From Bifidobacterium anseris (GTDB lineage Bacteria; Actinomycetota; Actinomycetes; Actinomycetales; Bifidobacteriaceae): a DNA stretch of 64,000 nt. Shown one piece after another: positions 27,532 to 39,357 of this stretch. Numbering within the stretch: position 1 is the first letter of the stretch; each line of letters opens with the position of its first letter. The stretch spans positions 1 to 64,000 of the forward strand of contig NZ_NMYC01000006.1 in assembly GCF_002860345.1 (NCBI RefSeq). Direction: 5' to 3'. Below the pieces are notes generated by a model. The model ran no database searches and was not told the origin of the DNA. It was given only the letters and a program-made list of their open reading frames with translations. Position numbers and translations under genes: made by a program.

Positions 27532-27577
27532 GAAGGGCCCCGGATTCCACGTACAAACGTGGAATCCGGGGCCCTTC
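27532..27577 (-). terminator. terminator of the atp operon
   Basis: A perfect 20-bp stem (27532-27551 with 27558-27577) with a 6-nt loop lies 23 bases after the atpC stop codon. On the minus strand it is followed by ACTGTTTGTTG. Confidence 0.85.
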
Positions 27578-27599
27578 GCGACGTGAAGGTCGCTGACGG

Positions 27600-27899
27600 T
27601 CACTGGATGCCGGTCTCGTCGATCGGCTGGTTCGCCATCGTACGGCCATGCTCGACGACGACGGTCAGCCTGTTCGAGTCGAAGGAGATGAATCCGTCGG
27701 TCACCTCGAAGGAATGCTTCGTGCCGTCCGGCTCGGTGATGACGAGCGGGCCCTCCTGGATGACGGAGAGCACCGGCTCGTGGCCCGGCAGGATGCCCAT
27801 GCCGCCCGCGTAGGCGGGCACGAGCACGGACTTCGCCACGCCGCTCCAGACCGGATGGTCAGCGGAGACGATATTCACGTCCATCGTCGCGCCGGCCAT
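27600..27899 (-). CDS. atpC: F1Fo ATP synthase epsilon subunit
   Basis: The epsilon subunit of the F1 stalk, which couples and inhibits rotation. About 99 residues, with only the beta-sandwich domain (PAYAGGMGILPGHEPVLS, TDGFISFDSNRLTVVVE); the C-terminal helical hairpin is very short, as in many actinobacteria. The ATG at 27899 nearly abuts the atpD stop codon, with GGTGAG upstream. It is the last gene of the operon. Confidence 0.95.
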   Translation of the reverse strand: MAGATMDVNIVSADHPVWSGVAKSVLVPAYAGGMGILPGHEPVLSVIQEGPLVITEPDGTKHSFEVTDGFISFDSNRLTVVVEHGRTMANQPIDETGIQ

Positions 27900-27901
27900 G
27901 A

Positions 27902-29398
<1,497 letters not shown>

Positions 29399-30310
29399 CT
29401 ACTCTTCCTTCTTGTTCAATGCATCGGCGCTGCCGATGATTTCGGTAAGTTCCTGGGTGATCGATGCCTGGCGCGATGCGTTGAGCTTGCGGGTCAGGTC
29501 GTTAATCAGTTCGCGCGCGTTCTCGGTGGCCGTGTGCATGGCGTTCTGTCGGCAGGCCACCTCGGAGGCGGCCGCCTCGAGCAGGCACTCGTGGATGCGC
29601 GAGCGCACATACTTCGGCAGCACGGCGTCGAGCACCTCGTCGAGGCTCGGTTCGAAGGCGTACAGCGGCATCGCCGTCGTCGCTGTCGGATCGGGACGCT
29701 GCGCGTCCTTGTCCTCGATGATCTCGACCGGCAGCATGCGCAGCACGCGCACTTTCTGCACGACCATGTTGATGAACTCGGTGTAGACGATGTACAGCTC
29801 GGATACGCCGCCCTGGTCGGCGGGAAGCATATACGCGTCCAACAGCGCGCGGGAGATCGCGTCGGCGACTTCGACGCCAGGCCTCTCGGTATCGCCTTCC
29901 CAGGTCTGTGCGAGCGGGCGGTTGCGGTACTTGTAGTACGAAACACCGCGGCGACCATAGACGAACAGTTCCGGCTCCTTGCCGGCCTCGTCGAGACGTG
30001 CCAGCAGATCCTCGGTTTCGCGGATGATCGATGAAGTGTACGCTCCGGCCATGCCACGGTCCGCCGTCAGGGCGAGGACGGCAACGCGGGGGTTGTCGCC
30101 CTCCTTCTTGACGATCGGATGTGAGATATGGGAGTGGGATACCAGTGTCTGGACGGCATCGAAAATCGCATCGGTGTATGGCTTCGCGTTGAGCGCCACC
30201 TCACGGGCCTGCGCGATATGCGAAGCCGCGATCATCTCCTGGGCGTTGAAGATCTTCTCCAACGAACCCGTGGAGGCGATCCTGCCCTTTAATGCGAGTT
30301 GCGATCCCAT
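29399..30310 (-). CDS. atpG: F1Fo ATP synthase gamma subunit
   Basis: The central rotor stalk of F1, 303 residues. The conserved N-terminal GSQLALKGRIASTGSLEKI coiled coil and the C-terminal MHTATENARELINDLTRKLNASRQASITQELTEI helix, seen in two parts, are both present, as is ALTADRGMAGAY. It is separated by three bases from atpA and nine from atpD. Confidence 0.97.
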   Translation of the reverse strand: MGSQLALKGRIASTGSLEKIFNAQEMIAASHIAQAREVALNAKPYTDAIFDAVQTLVSHSHISHPIVKKEGDNPRVAVLALTADRGMAGAYTSSIIRETEDLLARLDEAGKEPELFVYGRRGVSYYKYRNRPLAQTWEGDTERPGVEVADAISRALLDAYMLPADQGGVSELYIVYTEFINMVVQKVRVLRMLPVEIIEDKDAQRPDPTATTAMPLYAFEPSLDEVLDAVLPKYVRSRIHECLLEAAASEVACRQNAMHTATENARELINDLTRKLNASRQASITQELTEIIGSADALNKKEE

Positions 30311-30313
30311 AGG

Positions 30314-31975
30314 TTACTTCTTTTCCTGCGCTTCGGCGTCCTTGGCCTTGCGGCCCTGGGCCTTGATCTGCTCCTGATCGACCGGAGTGACGCCCTTCGG
30401 CGTCGGCTTCTTGTCGACGAGCGGCTTGCCGGCCTTCGTCACATAGGTCTCACGGAAGGCGTCCACTGCCTTATCGAGCGCCGCCTCGGTCTCCGAGGTG
30501 AAATCGCCGGTGTCGTGGATCGTCTTGAGGATGTCGGTGTTGCGGTCGAGGTACTCGAGCAGTCCCTTCTCGAAGGGCAGCACGTCGACGACCTCGAGAT
30601 CGTCGAGCTTGCCATGGGTGCCGGCCCACACGGAGACGACCTCCTGCTCCATCGAGAACGGGGAGAACTGCGGCTGCTTGAGCAGCTCGGTCAGGCGTGC
30701 GCCACGGTTGAGCTGGGCCTTCGACGCGGCGTCCAGATCGGACGCGAACATCGCGAAGGACTCGAGCGAACGGTAGCGCGCCAGCGAGATCTTCAGCGTG
30801 CCGGAGACCTTCTTGAGCGCCTTCGTCTGCGCCGCGCCGCCGACACGGGAGACGGAGATGCCGACGTCCACAGCGGGACGCTGGCCGGCGTTGAAGAGAT
30901 CGGACTGCAGGAAGATCTGTCCGTCGGTGATCGAAATCACGTTCGTCGGAATGTACGCGGAGACGTCGTTCGCCTTCGTCTCGACGATCGGCAGACCAGT
31001 CATCGAACCGCCACCCAGATCGTCGGAGACGCGTGCGCAGCGTTCCAGCAGGCGGGAGTGCAGGTAGAAGACGTCGCCAGGGTACGCTTCACGTCCCGGC
31101 GGGCGACGCAGCAGCAGCGAGATCGAACGGTACGCCTCAGCCTGCTTCGACAGGTCGTCGAAGACGATGAGGACGTCCTTGCCGTTGTACATCCAGTGCT
31201 GGCCGATGGCCGAACCGGTGTACGGCGCGATGTACTTGAAGCCCGCGGAATCCGATGCCGGGGACGCGACGATCGTCGTGTACTCCATCGCGCCGGCCTC
31301 TTCGAGGCTCTGCTTGACGGAGGCGATCGTCGAGCCCTTCTGGCCGATGGCCACGTAGATGCAGCGCACCTGCTTCTTCGGGTCGCCGGATTCCCAGTTC
31401 GCCTTCTGGTTGATGATCGTGTCGATTGCGATGGCTGTCTTGCCGGTCTGGCGGTCGCCGATGATGAGCTGACGCTGGCCGCGGCCAATCGGCGTCATCG
31501 CGTCGATCGCCTTAAGGCCGGTGGACATCGGCTCGTCGACCGGGTGGCGGTGCATGACGTCGGGGGCCTGCGCCTCGAGAATGCGGCGTCCTTCGCTCTT
31601 GATCTCGCCCAGGCCGTCAATCGGGTTGCCCAGCGGGTCCACGACGCGGCCGAGGAATCCGTCACCGACCGGCACGGAAAGCACCTCTCCGGTACGGCGG
31701 ACCTCCTGGCCTTCCTCGATGCCGACGAAATCGCCGAGGATAACCACGCCGATCTCGCGGGCGTCAAGGTTGAACGCCAGACCAAGGGTGCCGTCCTCAA
31801 AGGTCAGCAGCTCGTTGGCCATGCAACCAGGCAGTCCCGTCACATGCGCAATGCCGTCGCCGGCCGTCGCGACATGGCCGACCTCCTGGGTCGGCGTCTC
31901 CGACGGCGTGTACGCCTCGACGAAATCATCGAGCGCCTTGCGTATCGTGGCGGGATCAATGGTCAGTTCTGCCAT
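30314..31975 (-). CDS. atpA: F1Fo ATP synthase alpha subunit
   Basis: The non-catalytic nucleotide-binding F1 subunit, 553 residues. Walker [16 protein letters not shown] and the signature [14 protein letters not shown] are present. A charged Lys/Gln/Ala-rich tail of about 40 residues extends the C-terminus. The ATG at 31975 follows GGAG closely; a GTG two codons earlier is less likely, as it would overlap the binding site. Confidence 0.97.
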   Translation of the reverse strand: MAELTIDPATIRKALDDFVEAYTPSETPTQEVGHVATAGDGIAHVTGLPGCMANELLTFEDGTLGLAFNLDAREIGVVILGDFVGIEEGQEVRRTGEVLSVPVGDGFLGRVVDPLGNPIDGLGEIKSEGRRILEAQAPDVMHRHPVDEPMSTGLKAIDAMTPIGRGQRQLIIGDRQTGKTAIAIDTIINQKANWESGDPKKQVRCIYVAIGQKGSTIASVKQSLEEAGAMEYTTIVASPASDSAGFKYIAPYTGSAIGQHWMYNGKDVLIVFDDLSKQAEAYRSISLLLRRPPGREAYPGDVFYLHSRLLERCARVSDDLGGGSMTGLPIVETKANDVSAYIPTNVISITDGQIFLQSDLFNAGQRPAVDVGISVSRVGGAAQTKALKKVSGTLKISLARYRSLESFAMFASDLDAASKAQLNRGARLTELLKQPQFSPFSMEQEVVSVWAGTHGKLDDLEVVDVLPFEKGLLEYLDRNTDILKTIHDTGDFTSETEAALDKAVDAFRETYVTKAGKPLVDKKPTPKGVTPVDQEQIKAQGRKAKDAEAQEKK

Positions 31976-32055
31976 GATCACTCCTTATTGTTGTGTATAC
32001 ATTCGTGTGGGTCCTGCGTACGGACCCGTGGGACATGGGGCTTGCGCCGTCCATG

Positions 32056-32889
32056 TCACTCGGCGGTGCCCGCCTTCACTTTGCGCCTGAGCGCCTGCAG
32101 CTGCGCGACGACGGTGTTGTCGGTCACCTCGTCGCCGACCTGCACGCGCATGCCGCCGATGACGTTCCTGTCCACGACAAGGTGGATGTGCACCGGACGG
32201 CCGACCTTCTTCGTGTAGATCTTCACGAGCCGTTCGATCTGCGCGTCACTCAGCTCGGTCGCTGCCGTCACCGTGACCATCGACTCCCCCATATGGCGAG
32301 AGAACTTGTTGATGAGCCACTGGATCGTCTCGAGATACCGGCGGTTGCGCGGATTGCGCGTGCTGTGCTCGGCGAGACGCACGGTGATGCGGTCGAAGTG
32401 GGCGTCGTCGATGAGGGCGTGCAGCAGGTCGTAGCGCGCCTCAAGCGGTCCGTCGTCGTCGGAAAGGTCCGCACGCACGACAGGCAGGTTGAGCAGTGCC
32501 GACTGCAGCTGCGCGAGCTGGATCGACACCTGCAGCGTCTTGCCGTCCTTGTCCGCCTGATACATCATCGCGTCCACCGCGAAGTCCTCCACGGCGTTGT
32601 CGATGTCATGGGCGCGGCTCCAGCTGCGGCCGACGAGATCGACGAGGATCGCCATCGTCATGTCAAGGACCTTGCCGCCGAACAGCTCGTTGAGCAGGCG
32701 GACCTTGTCCTCGGTCGGACGGCCCGGATCGGTCAGCGCGCGCTGCAGGCGCGGGTTCTTGTCGAGCACGAACGTGATCGTGAACAGTTCGTTGCCGATC
32801 TCCCACGCGTCATCGCCCGAGGCGCTGAGCCTCTTGGCGAATGAGTCGCGCGATTCGCGATCGGCCACTCGTGATGCTTCTCCTTGCAA
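32056..32889 (-). CDS. atpH: F1Fo ATP synthase delta subunit
   Basis: The peripheral-stalk subunit linking F1 to the b subunits, 277 residues. The C-terminal domain with VTVTAATELSDAQIERLVKIYTKK broken by the usual helix and the final DRNVIGGMRVQVGDEVTDNTVVAQL are typical. It is longer than the enterobacterial form, as usual in Actinobacteria. The start is uncertain: TTG at 32889 has a strong GGAGGTGAC 6 nt upstream, while a GTG a few codons in (VADRE) has AAGGAG before it. Confidence 0.93.
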   Translation of the reverse strand: MQGEASRVADRESRDSFAKRLSASGDDAWEIGNELFTITFVLDKNPRLQRALTDPGRPTEDKVRLLNELFGGKVLDMTMAILVDLVGRSWSRAHDIDNAVEDFAVDAMMYQADKDGKTLQVSIQLAQLQSALLNLPVVRADLSDDDGPLEARYDLLHALIDDAHFDRITVRLAEHSTRNPRNRRYLETIQWLINKFSRHMGESMVTVTAATELSDAQIERLVKIYTKKVGRPVHIHLVVDRNVIGGMRVQVGDEVTDNTVVAQLQALRRKVKAGTAE

Positions 32890-32917
32890 CTGTCACCTCC
32901 CTCCTTGCAGATACGTG

Positions 32918-33448
32918 CTACTTGTTGTCTTCGGACTGTTCCAGATCGGCGATCATCTTGTCGAGCATGTCCGACTGGACCGTTGGATCCTGAAGCTGTG
33001 TCTGCAGGATCTTGCCCGCGAGCGACGTGGCGATCGTGCCGACTTCGCCCTTGAGACTGACCATCGCCTTCTGCTGCTGCGATTCGAGCGAACGCTCGGC
33101 GTTGGCGGTGATCTGCGCGGCCTCGGTCTCGGCGCGCGAACGTGCATCGGAGATGATGTGCGACGCCTCGGCGCGCGCGTCGTCGCGGATCTTCGATGCC
33201 TCGACGCGGGCGGTGCTCAGCTGCGCCTGGTACTTCTTCTTGGCTTCCTCGGCGTCTTTCTGAGCCTGTTCCGCCTTGGCGAGGCCACCTTCGATCTTGG
33301 CGGCGCGCTCATCGAATATGGACTGGAACTTCGGCAGGAAGAACTTGTAGAAGAACGCGGCCACGATGATCAGGATGATCAGTGACCAGACGATGTCATA
33401 GGTTTCGGGAAGGAACAGCTGGATGCCGTCGTTTTCCGCCATGTCCAT
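32918..33448 (-). CDS. atpF: F1Fo ATP synthase b subunit
   Basis: The peripheral stalk, about 176 residues. One N-terminal membrane helix (about 17-36, YDIVWSLIILIIVAAFFYKF) is followed by a long charged coiled coil rich in Ala, Glu and Lys. The ATG at 33448 is chosen because AAAGGAGGAG lies just upstream; the longer reading (33469) would include that site. Confidence 0.95.
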   Translation of the reverse strand: MDMAENDGIQLFLPETYDIVWSLIILIIVAAFFYKFFLPKFQSIFDERAAKIEGGLAKAEQAQKDAEEAKKKYQAQLSTARVEASKIRDDARAEASHIISDARSRAETEAAQITANAERSLESQQQKAMVSLKGEVGTIATSLAGKILQTQLQDPTVQSDMLDKMIADLEQSEDNK

Positions 33449-33507
33449 GATTCGTTCTCCTCCTTTCATGTCCTCGAGTGATGATTCGGGTTGCTACTCG
33501 ACTCGGA

Positions 33508-33756
<249 letters not shown>

Positions 33757-33789
33757 TCATTGCTTAATGCAACAAAATCATGCCGGCGG

Positions 33790-34602
33790 TCAGTCGATCT
33801 CCGGATAGCTCATATTGATGTACGCGGTCGTCAGGATCGCGAAGATGTAGGCCTGCAGGCAGCTCACCAACACCTCGAACAGGTACATGAACATGCCTGC
33901 GGCGAAGGTCACGACGCCGAAGGGCATCATCACCTTATTCACAACGTCGATGAGGAAGTACTGCGTCGCCGAAAGGCACAGTGCGAGGATGAGGTGGCCG
34001 GAGACCATGTTCGCGAAGAGTCGAATCGTCAGCGAGAACGGACGGATGACGAGCAGCTCAAGCAGCTGAATCGGCGAAAGCAGGATGTAGATCGGCCACG
34101 GGACGCCCTTCGGGAACAGCTCGTCGCGCAGGAAGTGACCGAGCCCCTTCTCGCGGATGCCGGCGATCCAATACTGGACGAAGCACCACATCGCGAACAC
34201 GAGCGGCAACGTGATCGTCGCGCTTGCCGCGATGTTCATGCCGGGGACCTCGCCGCACAGGTTGAAGACGAGCAGCGTAAGAAACACGGTCGTGATCATC
34301 GGCACGTAGCGCTTGCCGCGCGCCTCGCCCATGACCTGATAGACGATGTCCGTCTTCGTGAAGTTGACGATCCATTCGACGGCGCTCTGCCAACGTCCCG
34401 GCACAAGCTTCGCGCGCGCCGCCGTGATGCCCAGCACGAGCATCAGGATGATCGTGGCGAGGATGCGCACAAGGATGATGCGGTTGATCGCGAACGGAGT
34501 GCCCTGGAACAGGATCTCCGGAGGAAGGAAGTCGTCGATGCTCGGCATATGCATCGACGACTCTGCGAGCGTGACGGCGCCTGCGGCGAATGCATCAACC
34601 AT
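33790..34602 (-). CDS. atpB: F1Fo ATP synthase a subunit
   Basis: The membrane stator that forms the proton half-channels, 270 residues with five or six helices. The essential Arg lies in FSLTIRLFANMVSGHLIL. AGGAGG stands 5 nt before the ATG. It is the first gene of the operon; no atpI is seen upstream. Confidence 0.96.
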   Translation of the reverse strand: MVDAFAAGAVTLAESSMHMPSIDDFLPPEILFQGTPFAINRIILVRILATIILMLVLGITAARAKLVPGRWQSAVEWIVNFTKTDIVYQVMGEARGKRYVPMITTVFLTLLVFNLCGEVPGMNIAASATITLPLVFAMWCFVQYWIAGIREKGLGHFLRDELFPKGVPWPIYILLSPIQLLELLVIRPFSLTIRLFANMVSGHLILALCLSATQYFLIDVVNKVMMPFGVVTFAAGMFMYLFEVLVSCLQAYIFAILTTAYINMSYPEID

Positions 34603-35055
34603 TCATGCCTCCTGATGTTACGAATTGTCTGATGACAGTGTAGTCCGACTAATGTCCACTACGTACCGCGTATGTGACGGCGAGATTACCGCATCGGCGG
34701 CGTTGCGCCGATATGCCGACGTCGTTTCAGCAGCGTGCGAACATGCGCGTCATGCGCTATCACGCGCGCGCTCTACGACGTCCTCTTCCCTCGTCTTCCT
34801 TATGCGCCGGTGCTCATGCGCCGGGGTGATGGCCACCTCGGCGCCGTGAAGCGTATTCGGAACTTTCTTTCCACTGACGGCGATTATTGGCCTGATAGTG
34901 GACATCGACGATTCATGCGCCCTCACGTCCCCTTCGCGTCAAAACGCCGTCGTTTCATAGGGTTTATGGGGTCGCAGTCCTCCCAGCCCTCAGCGTCGCG
35001 ACACGCGGGGCCCGATCTGTATCACACATCACAGTGGCAGCCGACGCGCACCGGC
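34603..35055. other. intergenic region between metA and the atp operon
   Basis: These 453 bases contain no credible coding region. The atp promoter must lie here, but I cannot fix it: TACACT-like boxes occur around 34635-34645 without a good -35. ATGTCCACTA (about 34651) and TAGTGGACAT (about 34894) are exact inverted 10-mers 240 bases apart, which may be chance. Confidence 0.4.
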
Positions 35056-36096
35056 TCAATCGCGTGGCACGATGAGGCCGTAGCCGTCGTCGAGGAACGG
35101 CCGGAACCCGTCCTGACGCGGCGAGCTCGGCGCGTGACGCACGACGTGGTCGGTGCCGGGGCGCCGCTGCGCACGCAGCTGCGGCACCTCGGTCAGGTCG
35201 TACGGCGTCATCTGGTAGACCCAGTTGAGCCAGTTGCGCCACAGCAGATTCGCGTGCGCGCGCCACGAGAACAACGGTTCGATCGTCGGGTCGTCGTTCG
35301 GGAAGTAGTTGGTCGGAAACGGCACGTTGTCGAGGCCGCGATCCATGTCGCGGCGGTACTCCTCAGCGAGCGTGTATTTGCCGTACTCCCAGTGGCCGAG
35401 CGCGAACACCTCGGAGAAGTCGCGCGTCGCGATGAGGCCGGGGCCGGTCTGGGGCCCCCATGTGAGCACCTGCAGCTCAGGATTGGCGGCCACATCGCGC
35501 TCGTCGACGGCGGCGACACGCGAATGCGGCTGCAGCGCGATCTCGTCGAAACCGTTCGTCAGGAAGCAGTATTCGTCTTGCAGATACTGCGGGAAGACGC
35601 CGAAGATCTTCTCCGGAAGGTCGATCTTGCGTACGCCGTAGCGATGGTTGAGCGCACCCATCGCACCCCAGCACAGATACATCGTCGAGAACACGTGACT
35701 CGCGGCCCAGTCGAGGATCCGCTTGAACTCATCCCAGTAGTCGACCTGTTCGAAGGGCAGATGCTCGACCGGCGCGCCGGTGACGATGAGACCGTCATAG
35801 TAGTTGTCGGCGAAGGACTCCGGCGGTTCGTAGAATTTGACGAGATGGTCGGCGCTCACATGCGTCGACTCGTGCGTGCCCGTCTTCATGAAATCGATGT
35901 CCACCTGCAGCGGCGACTTCGAAATCAGCCGCAGCAGCTGCGTCTCCGTCTCGATCTTCTTCGGCATCAGATTGAGGATGACCATCTTGAGCGGACGCAC
36001 ACGCTGGCGCTCCGCCTCAGGTTTCTCGAGCGCGAAAATGCGTTCGGAGTCGAGAATGTCGCGCGCCGGAAGGCCTTCGGGAATTTTGATAGGCAT
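35056..36096 (-). CDS. metA: homoserine O-acyltransferase (MetA), predicted acetyl-CoA type
   Basis: Activates homoserine for methionine synthesis by O-acylation. The 346-residue protein has the catalytic Cys142 (MYLCWGAMG) and the HWE motif GHWEYGKYTL of the MetA family. Position 111, which sets donor specificity in this family, is Glu (TGAPVEHL), the residue linked to acetyl-CoA use; succinyl-CoA enzymes have Gly. The product is therefore predicted to be O-acetylhomoserine. CATAAT (36105-36110) ends 8 bases before the ATG, with AGGAAA between. No other methionine gene is adjacent. A non-conserved tail of about 30 residues follows the conserved core. Confidence 0.95.
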   Translation of the reverse strand: MPIKIPEGLPARDILDSERIFALEKPEAERQRVRPLKMVILNLMPKKIETETQLLRLISKSPLQVDIDFMKTGTHESTHVSADHLVKFYEPPESFADNYYDGLIVTGAPVEHLPFEQVDYWDEFKRILDWAASHVFSTMYLCWGAMGALNHRYGVRKIDLPEKIFGVFPQYLQDEYCFLTNGFDEIALQPHSRVAAVDERDVAANPELQVLTWGPQTGPGLIATRDFSEVFALGHWEYGKYTLAEEYRRDMDRGLDNVPFPTNYFPNDDPTIEPLFSWRAHANLLWRNWLNWVYQMTPYDLTEVPQLRAQRRPGTDHVVRHAPSSPRQDGFRPFLDDGYGLIVPRD

Positions 36097-36169
36097 AGTT
36101 TCCTATTATGTGCGCACGGCATAACAAAACGCCGATCACCACCGCGCAACCGCTGCGACACGCCGATGA

Positions 36170-36197
36170 TTGACATGCGGATTCATGCGTGTATATT
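36170..36197 (+). promoter_or_regulatory. promoter of tRNA-fMet
   Basis: A perfect TTGACA (36170-36175) and TATATT (36192-36197) are 16 bases apart, 25 bases before the mature tRNA. Confidence 0.8.
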
Positions 36198-36222
36198 GGT
36201 GAGAGCTGTGCAAAACAGCCGA

Positions 36223-36296
36223 CGCGGGGTGGAGCAGCTCGGTAGCTCGCTGGGCTCATAACCCAGAGGTCCAAGGTTCAAATCCTTGCCCCGCTA
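36223..36296 (+). tRNA. initiator tRNA-fMet (anticodon CAT)
   Basis: A 74-nt cloverleaf with anticodon loop CTCATAA. It is the initiator because the first acceptor pair is unpaired (C1 opposite T72) and the anticodon stem has three consecutive G-C pairs (CTGGG/CCCAG). It has its own promoter and terminator. Confidence 0.96.
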
Positions 36297-36302
36297 CTGA
36301 CA

Positions 36303-36334
36303 AGACCGGAGATCCACGGATCTCCGGTCTTTTG
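36303..36334 (+). terminator. terminator of tRNA-fMet
   Basis: A perfect 12-bp stem is followed by TTTTG seven bases after the tRNA. Confidence 0.85.
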
Positions 36335-36493
36335 CATTATGCCGGCACAGCCGTCGGCGCCGTCACCGCAACAGGCCCATAGCAAAATCGTCCTCTGGCG
36401 GAACCCTTACGACCAGTAGCTGAATCAGAGAAAACGTGCAAGCACAGATGCGTATATTGAATGCACGATTGGCTATATAACAAAGGAGGCCAT

Positions 36494-37828
36494 ATGACAG
36501 AGGCAACCAATACCGCGCCGCTTGCAGGCATCAAGGTCATCGATTGGACGCAGGTGCAGTCGGGCCCGTCCTGCACGCAGATCCTTGCGTGGCTCGGCGC
36601 AGAGGTCATCAAGCTGGAGAAGGTCCACGGCGGCGACCCGACCCGTAACGAGATGAACGATGTTGACGGCTCCTATTCGCTGTACTTCCTGCAGCTCAAT
36701 GCCAACAAGAAGTCGATCACGCTCGACATGAAGACGCCGGAAGGCAAGCAGATCCTCACCGACCTGCTCAAGGACGCCGACGTCTTCGTCGAGAACATCG
36801 GCCCGGGCGATGTCGAGAAGCTCGGCTTCGGCTGGGACGAGGTCCATCAGATTAACCCGAAATGCATCATGGCCTCCCTCAAAGGCTTCAATCAGGGCAG
36901 CCGCTTCGAGCATGTCAAGGCCTTCGAGCCGGTCGCGCAGTGCGCGGGCGGCGCCGCCTCGACGACCGGCTGGTGGGAAGGCGACAAGAACATCCCGACG
37001 CAGTCCGGCGCCGCACTCGGCGATTCGAACACTGGCATGCATCTGACGATCGCGATCCTCACCGCGCTGCTGCAGCGCGAACGCACCGGCGAAGGCGTCT
37101 TCGTCTATCAGTCGATGCAGAACGCCGTGCTCAACCTGTGCCGCATCAAGCTGCGCGACCAGCTCATCCTCGACCATCTGCATCAGCTCTCCTACTACGA
37201 CTGCTATCCGGGCTACAAGTTCGGCAAGGCGATTCCGCGTGCGGCCAACGCCGAGGGCGGCCTCGTGCTCGGCTGGTGCTACCGCGCGAAGGGCTGGGAG
37301 ACCGACCCGAACGCCTACGTCTACATCGTCATCCAGCAGTCGCAGAAGGGCTTCGAGAACTTCTGCAACGCGCTGGGCTTCCAGGATTGGCTCACCGATC
37401 CGAAGTTCAGCACGCCGAACGCGCGCGACGAGCATAAGCAGGAGGTGTACAAGCGCGTCGAAGAGTACACGATGCAGTACGACAAGTACACGCTCACCAA
37501 GGAACTCGGCGCCAAGGGCGTCCCGGTCGGCCCGGTGCTCGACTGGAACGAGCTCGAGAACGATCCGGACCTCAACGAGGACGGCACGCTGATCACGATC
37601 GATCAGGGCGATGCCCGCGGCAAGTTCAAGACGATCGGCCTGCCGTTCACGATGAGCAACTACGCGCCTGACTACCAGCGCGCACCGAAGCTCGGCGAGA
37701 ACAACGAGGAGATCCTCACCGCCCTCGGCTATACCGAGGACCAGATCAAGGACCTCGCCGCCAAGGGCGTCATCGGCTCCAACGACGGCGTCAAGGCCGA
37801 CCTGACCGCCGCACCGGCGCAGGCCTGA
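36494..37828 (+). CDS. frc: formyl-CoA:oxalate CoA-transferase
   Basis: Class III CoA-transferase that moves CoA from formyl-CoA to oxalate, making oxalyl-CoA for oxc. The 444-residue protein has the N-terminal PLAGIKVIDWTQVQSGPSCTQ, the active-site Asp177 in ALGDSNTG (equivalent to Asp169 of the Oxalobacter enzyme) and KGFNQGSRFEHVKAFEPVAQ-type stretches typical of true Frc rather than CaiB. AAAGGAGG lies 4 nt before the ATG at 36494. It converges with the AEC carrier and oxc genes on the other strand and ends in a strong terminator. Confidence 0.96.
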   Translation: MTEATNTAPLAGIKVIDWTQVQSGPSCTQILAWLGAEVIKLEKVHGGDPTRNEMNDVDGSYSLYFLQLNANKKSITLDMKTPEGKQILTDLLKDADVFVENIGPGDVEKLGFGWDEVHQINPKCIMASLKGFNQGSRFEHVKAFEPVAQCAGGAASTTGWWEGDKNIPTQSGAALGDSNTGMHLTIAILTALLQRERTGEGVFVYQSMQNAVLNLCRIKLRDQLILDHLHQLSYYDCYPGYKFGKAIPRAANAEGGLVLGWCYRAKGWETDPNAYVYIVIQQSQKGFENFCNALGFQDWLTDPKFSTPNARDEHKQEVYKRVEEYTMQYDKYTLTKELGAKGVPVGPVLDWNELENDPDLNEDGTLITIDQGDARGKFKTIGLPFTMSNYAPDYQRAPKLGENNEEILTALGYTEDQIKDLAAKGVIGSNDGVKADLTAAPAQA

Positions 37829-37857
37829 GTCCCACGCCGGGCAGAACGCCCGGTCCT

Positions 37858-37897
37858 AGAAGGAGCCCCGGAAGCGAACGCTTCCGGGGCTCCTTCT
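37858..37897 (+). terminator. terminator of frc
   Basis: A perfect 19-bp stem (37858-37876 with 37879-37897) lies 30 bases after the stop codon. The T-run is short (GTTTG). A smaller hairpin precedes it at about 37837-37853. Confidence 0.8.
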
Positions 37898-38070
37898 GTT
37901 TGCGTCAACTGCGTACCAATCAGCTGTCGTCAATCAACGACGAACGCCAATCAACGGCGAACATACATGGCGGTCGACGAAGAATAGAATACATACATAA
38001 AAAGAGGGAACCCGCCGAAGCGGATTCCCTTGCAGTGCACGTGCGCGAAGCCGTCAGAAACGGCAACGCA

Positions 38071-39204
38071 TCAGTGGCAGCACAGCGGCACGAGCCAGAT
38101 CCACAGCAGGCAGGTGACGGCGAAGACGACGGTGGAGACCGCGGTCGTCGAGGCGCCTTCCTTGACGTAGATGTTGTAGCGGCTCGAGATGATGATGCCG
38201 GAGAACGCCGGCGGCAGCGCGACGGCGAGCACGAGCATCGAGAGCTTGTTCACATTGGAGCCCATGCCGCACAGCAGGCCCACGCCGAGGAACGCGGCAG
38301 GGGTCAGGATGAGGCGGTAGAACGTGTTCCAGATCGTCTCCCAGCCGAGCGAGAACTTCACGGTGGACAGCGCGAGGCCGGCGGCGAGCACCGCGACGCC
38401 GGAGTTGGCCTTCGCGATGAGGTCGAAAGTCGGCGCGGCCGCATCCGGGATGCGGATGCCGACGAGCACGATGACGATGGCGAGCAGCGGGGCCCAGCAG
38501 ACCGGCTGCTTGAGCGCGTTGATGAGCGCCTCGAGGTTCTGGTTCTTCTTCTTGCCCTTGTTCGAGGACTTCGAGACCATGACCTCGGCGTTGCGGTCCT
38601 TCGTCGCGTCCTTCGCCGGATCGACGGCCTCGTCGTCCTTCGTGGCGACGATGGCCGGCGTCTTCGCGGACGCGGAGGCGACCTTGACGTCGCCCTTCGA
38701 GTTGGCGACGGTCGCGGCCGACAGGCGCGCGCGGTCCTTCGCCTGTCCGACGTTGATCAGATACATGCCGATCGGGATCGTGACGGCGTTGACGACGATC
38801 GAGATGATCGCGATGACGAGGTTCGTCGAGACGGTGTCGCCGTAGATCGGATCGAGCACGGCGAATCCGAGGAAGCCGATCGTCGGCGAGCCGGCGATCA
38901 ACGCGCAGACGGCCGCCTCCTGGATGCTGCGATGGAACATCAGACGGCACAGATAGTAGCTGAGCATGAACATCACGATGATGCCCACGAAGCCGAGCAC
39001 GGTCAGGACGACGTCCTGCGCGAGCATTTCGCGCGTTGCCTTGACGATCGAGATGAACAACGCGGCCGGCAGCGCGATGTTCAGCACGAGCTTGTTGAGG
39101 CCCTGACGCTGATCATCGTCGAAGTAGCTGAATTTGCCGCAGACATAGCCCAACGCCATGATGACGATGATCGGGACGATGTCATCGATGAGTATTTTTC
39201 CCAT
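38071..39204 (-). CDS. AEC (auxin efflux carrier) family transporter
   Basis: Integral membrane carrier of about 377 residues with roughly ten helices and the AEC features [15 protein letters not shown] and, near the C-terminus, [14 protein letters not shown]. It lies between frc and oxc, downstream of oxc on the same strand with a 153-base gap. Import of oxalate or export of formate is the likely job (inference from position). A hydrophilic loop of about 70 residues, rich in Lys, Asp and Ala ([19 protein letters not shown]), splits the two halves and is longer than usual. The ATG at 39204 begins the first helix; the longer upstream reading has no homology and runs into the oxc 3' side. Confidence 0.88.
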   Translation of the reverse strand: MGKILIDDIVPIIVIMALGYVCGKFSYFDDDQRQGLNKLVLNIALPAALFISIVKATREMLAQDVVLTVLGFVGIIVMFMLSYYLCRLMFHRSIQEAAVCALIAGSPTIGFLGFAVLDPIYGDTVSTNLVIAIISIVVNAVTIPIGMYLINVGQAKDRARLSAATVANSKGDVKVASASAKTPAIVATKDDEAVDPAKDATKDRNAEVMVSKSSNKGKKKNQNLEALINALKQPVCWAPLLAIVIVLVGIRIPDAAAPTFDLIAKANSGVAVLAAGLALSTVKFSLGWETIWNTFYRLILTPAAFLGVGLLCGMGSNVNKLSMLVLAVALPPAFSGIIISSRYNIYVKEGASTTAVSTVVFAVTCLLWIWLVPLCCH

Positions 39205-39357
39205 GATGGATGCTTTCTTCTCTTGGTATGCCGATGCGTCGCGCGGCGTGCACCGGCCATGACTGGTGGGGACGACGGGTGCCGGCCAGGTCGGCGGGCC
39301 GCCGTCCTCCCTCATGGGGTCGGCGGCCGGCGGCCCTGGCCGGCGGTGACGTCATCG

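Noticed and set aside
34651-34904. Inverted 10-mer ATGTCCACTA/TAGTGGACAT as a mobile-element end
   Set aside because: The arms are short, 240 bases apart, and no transposase or target duplication is present.
35900-36222. SAM riboswitch upstream of metA
   Set aside because: The gap is only about 120 bases, contains the tRNA promoter in the other direction, and the -10 box lies about 8 bases before the metA start, leaving no room for a leader.
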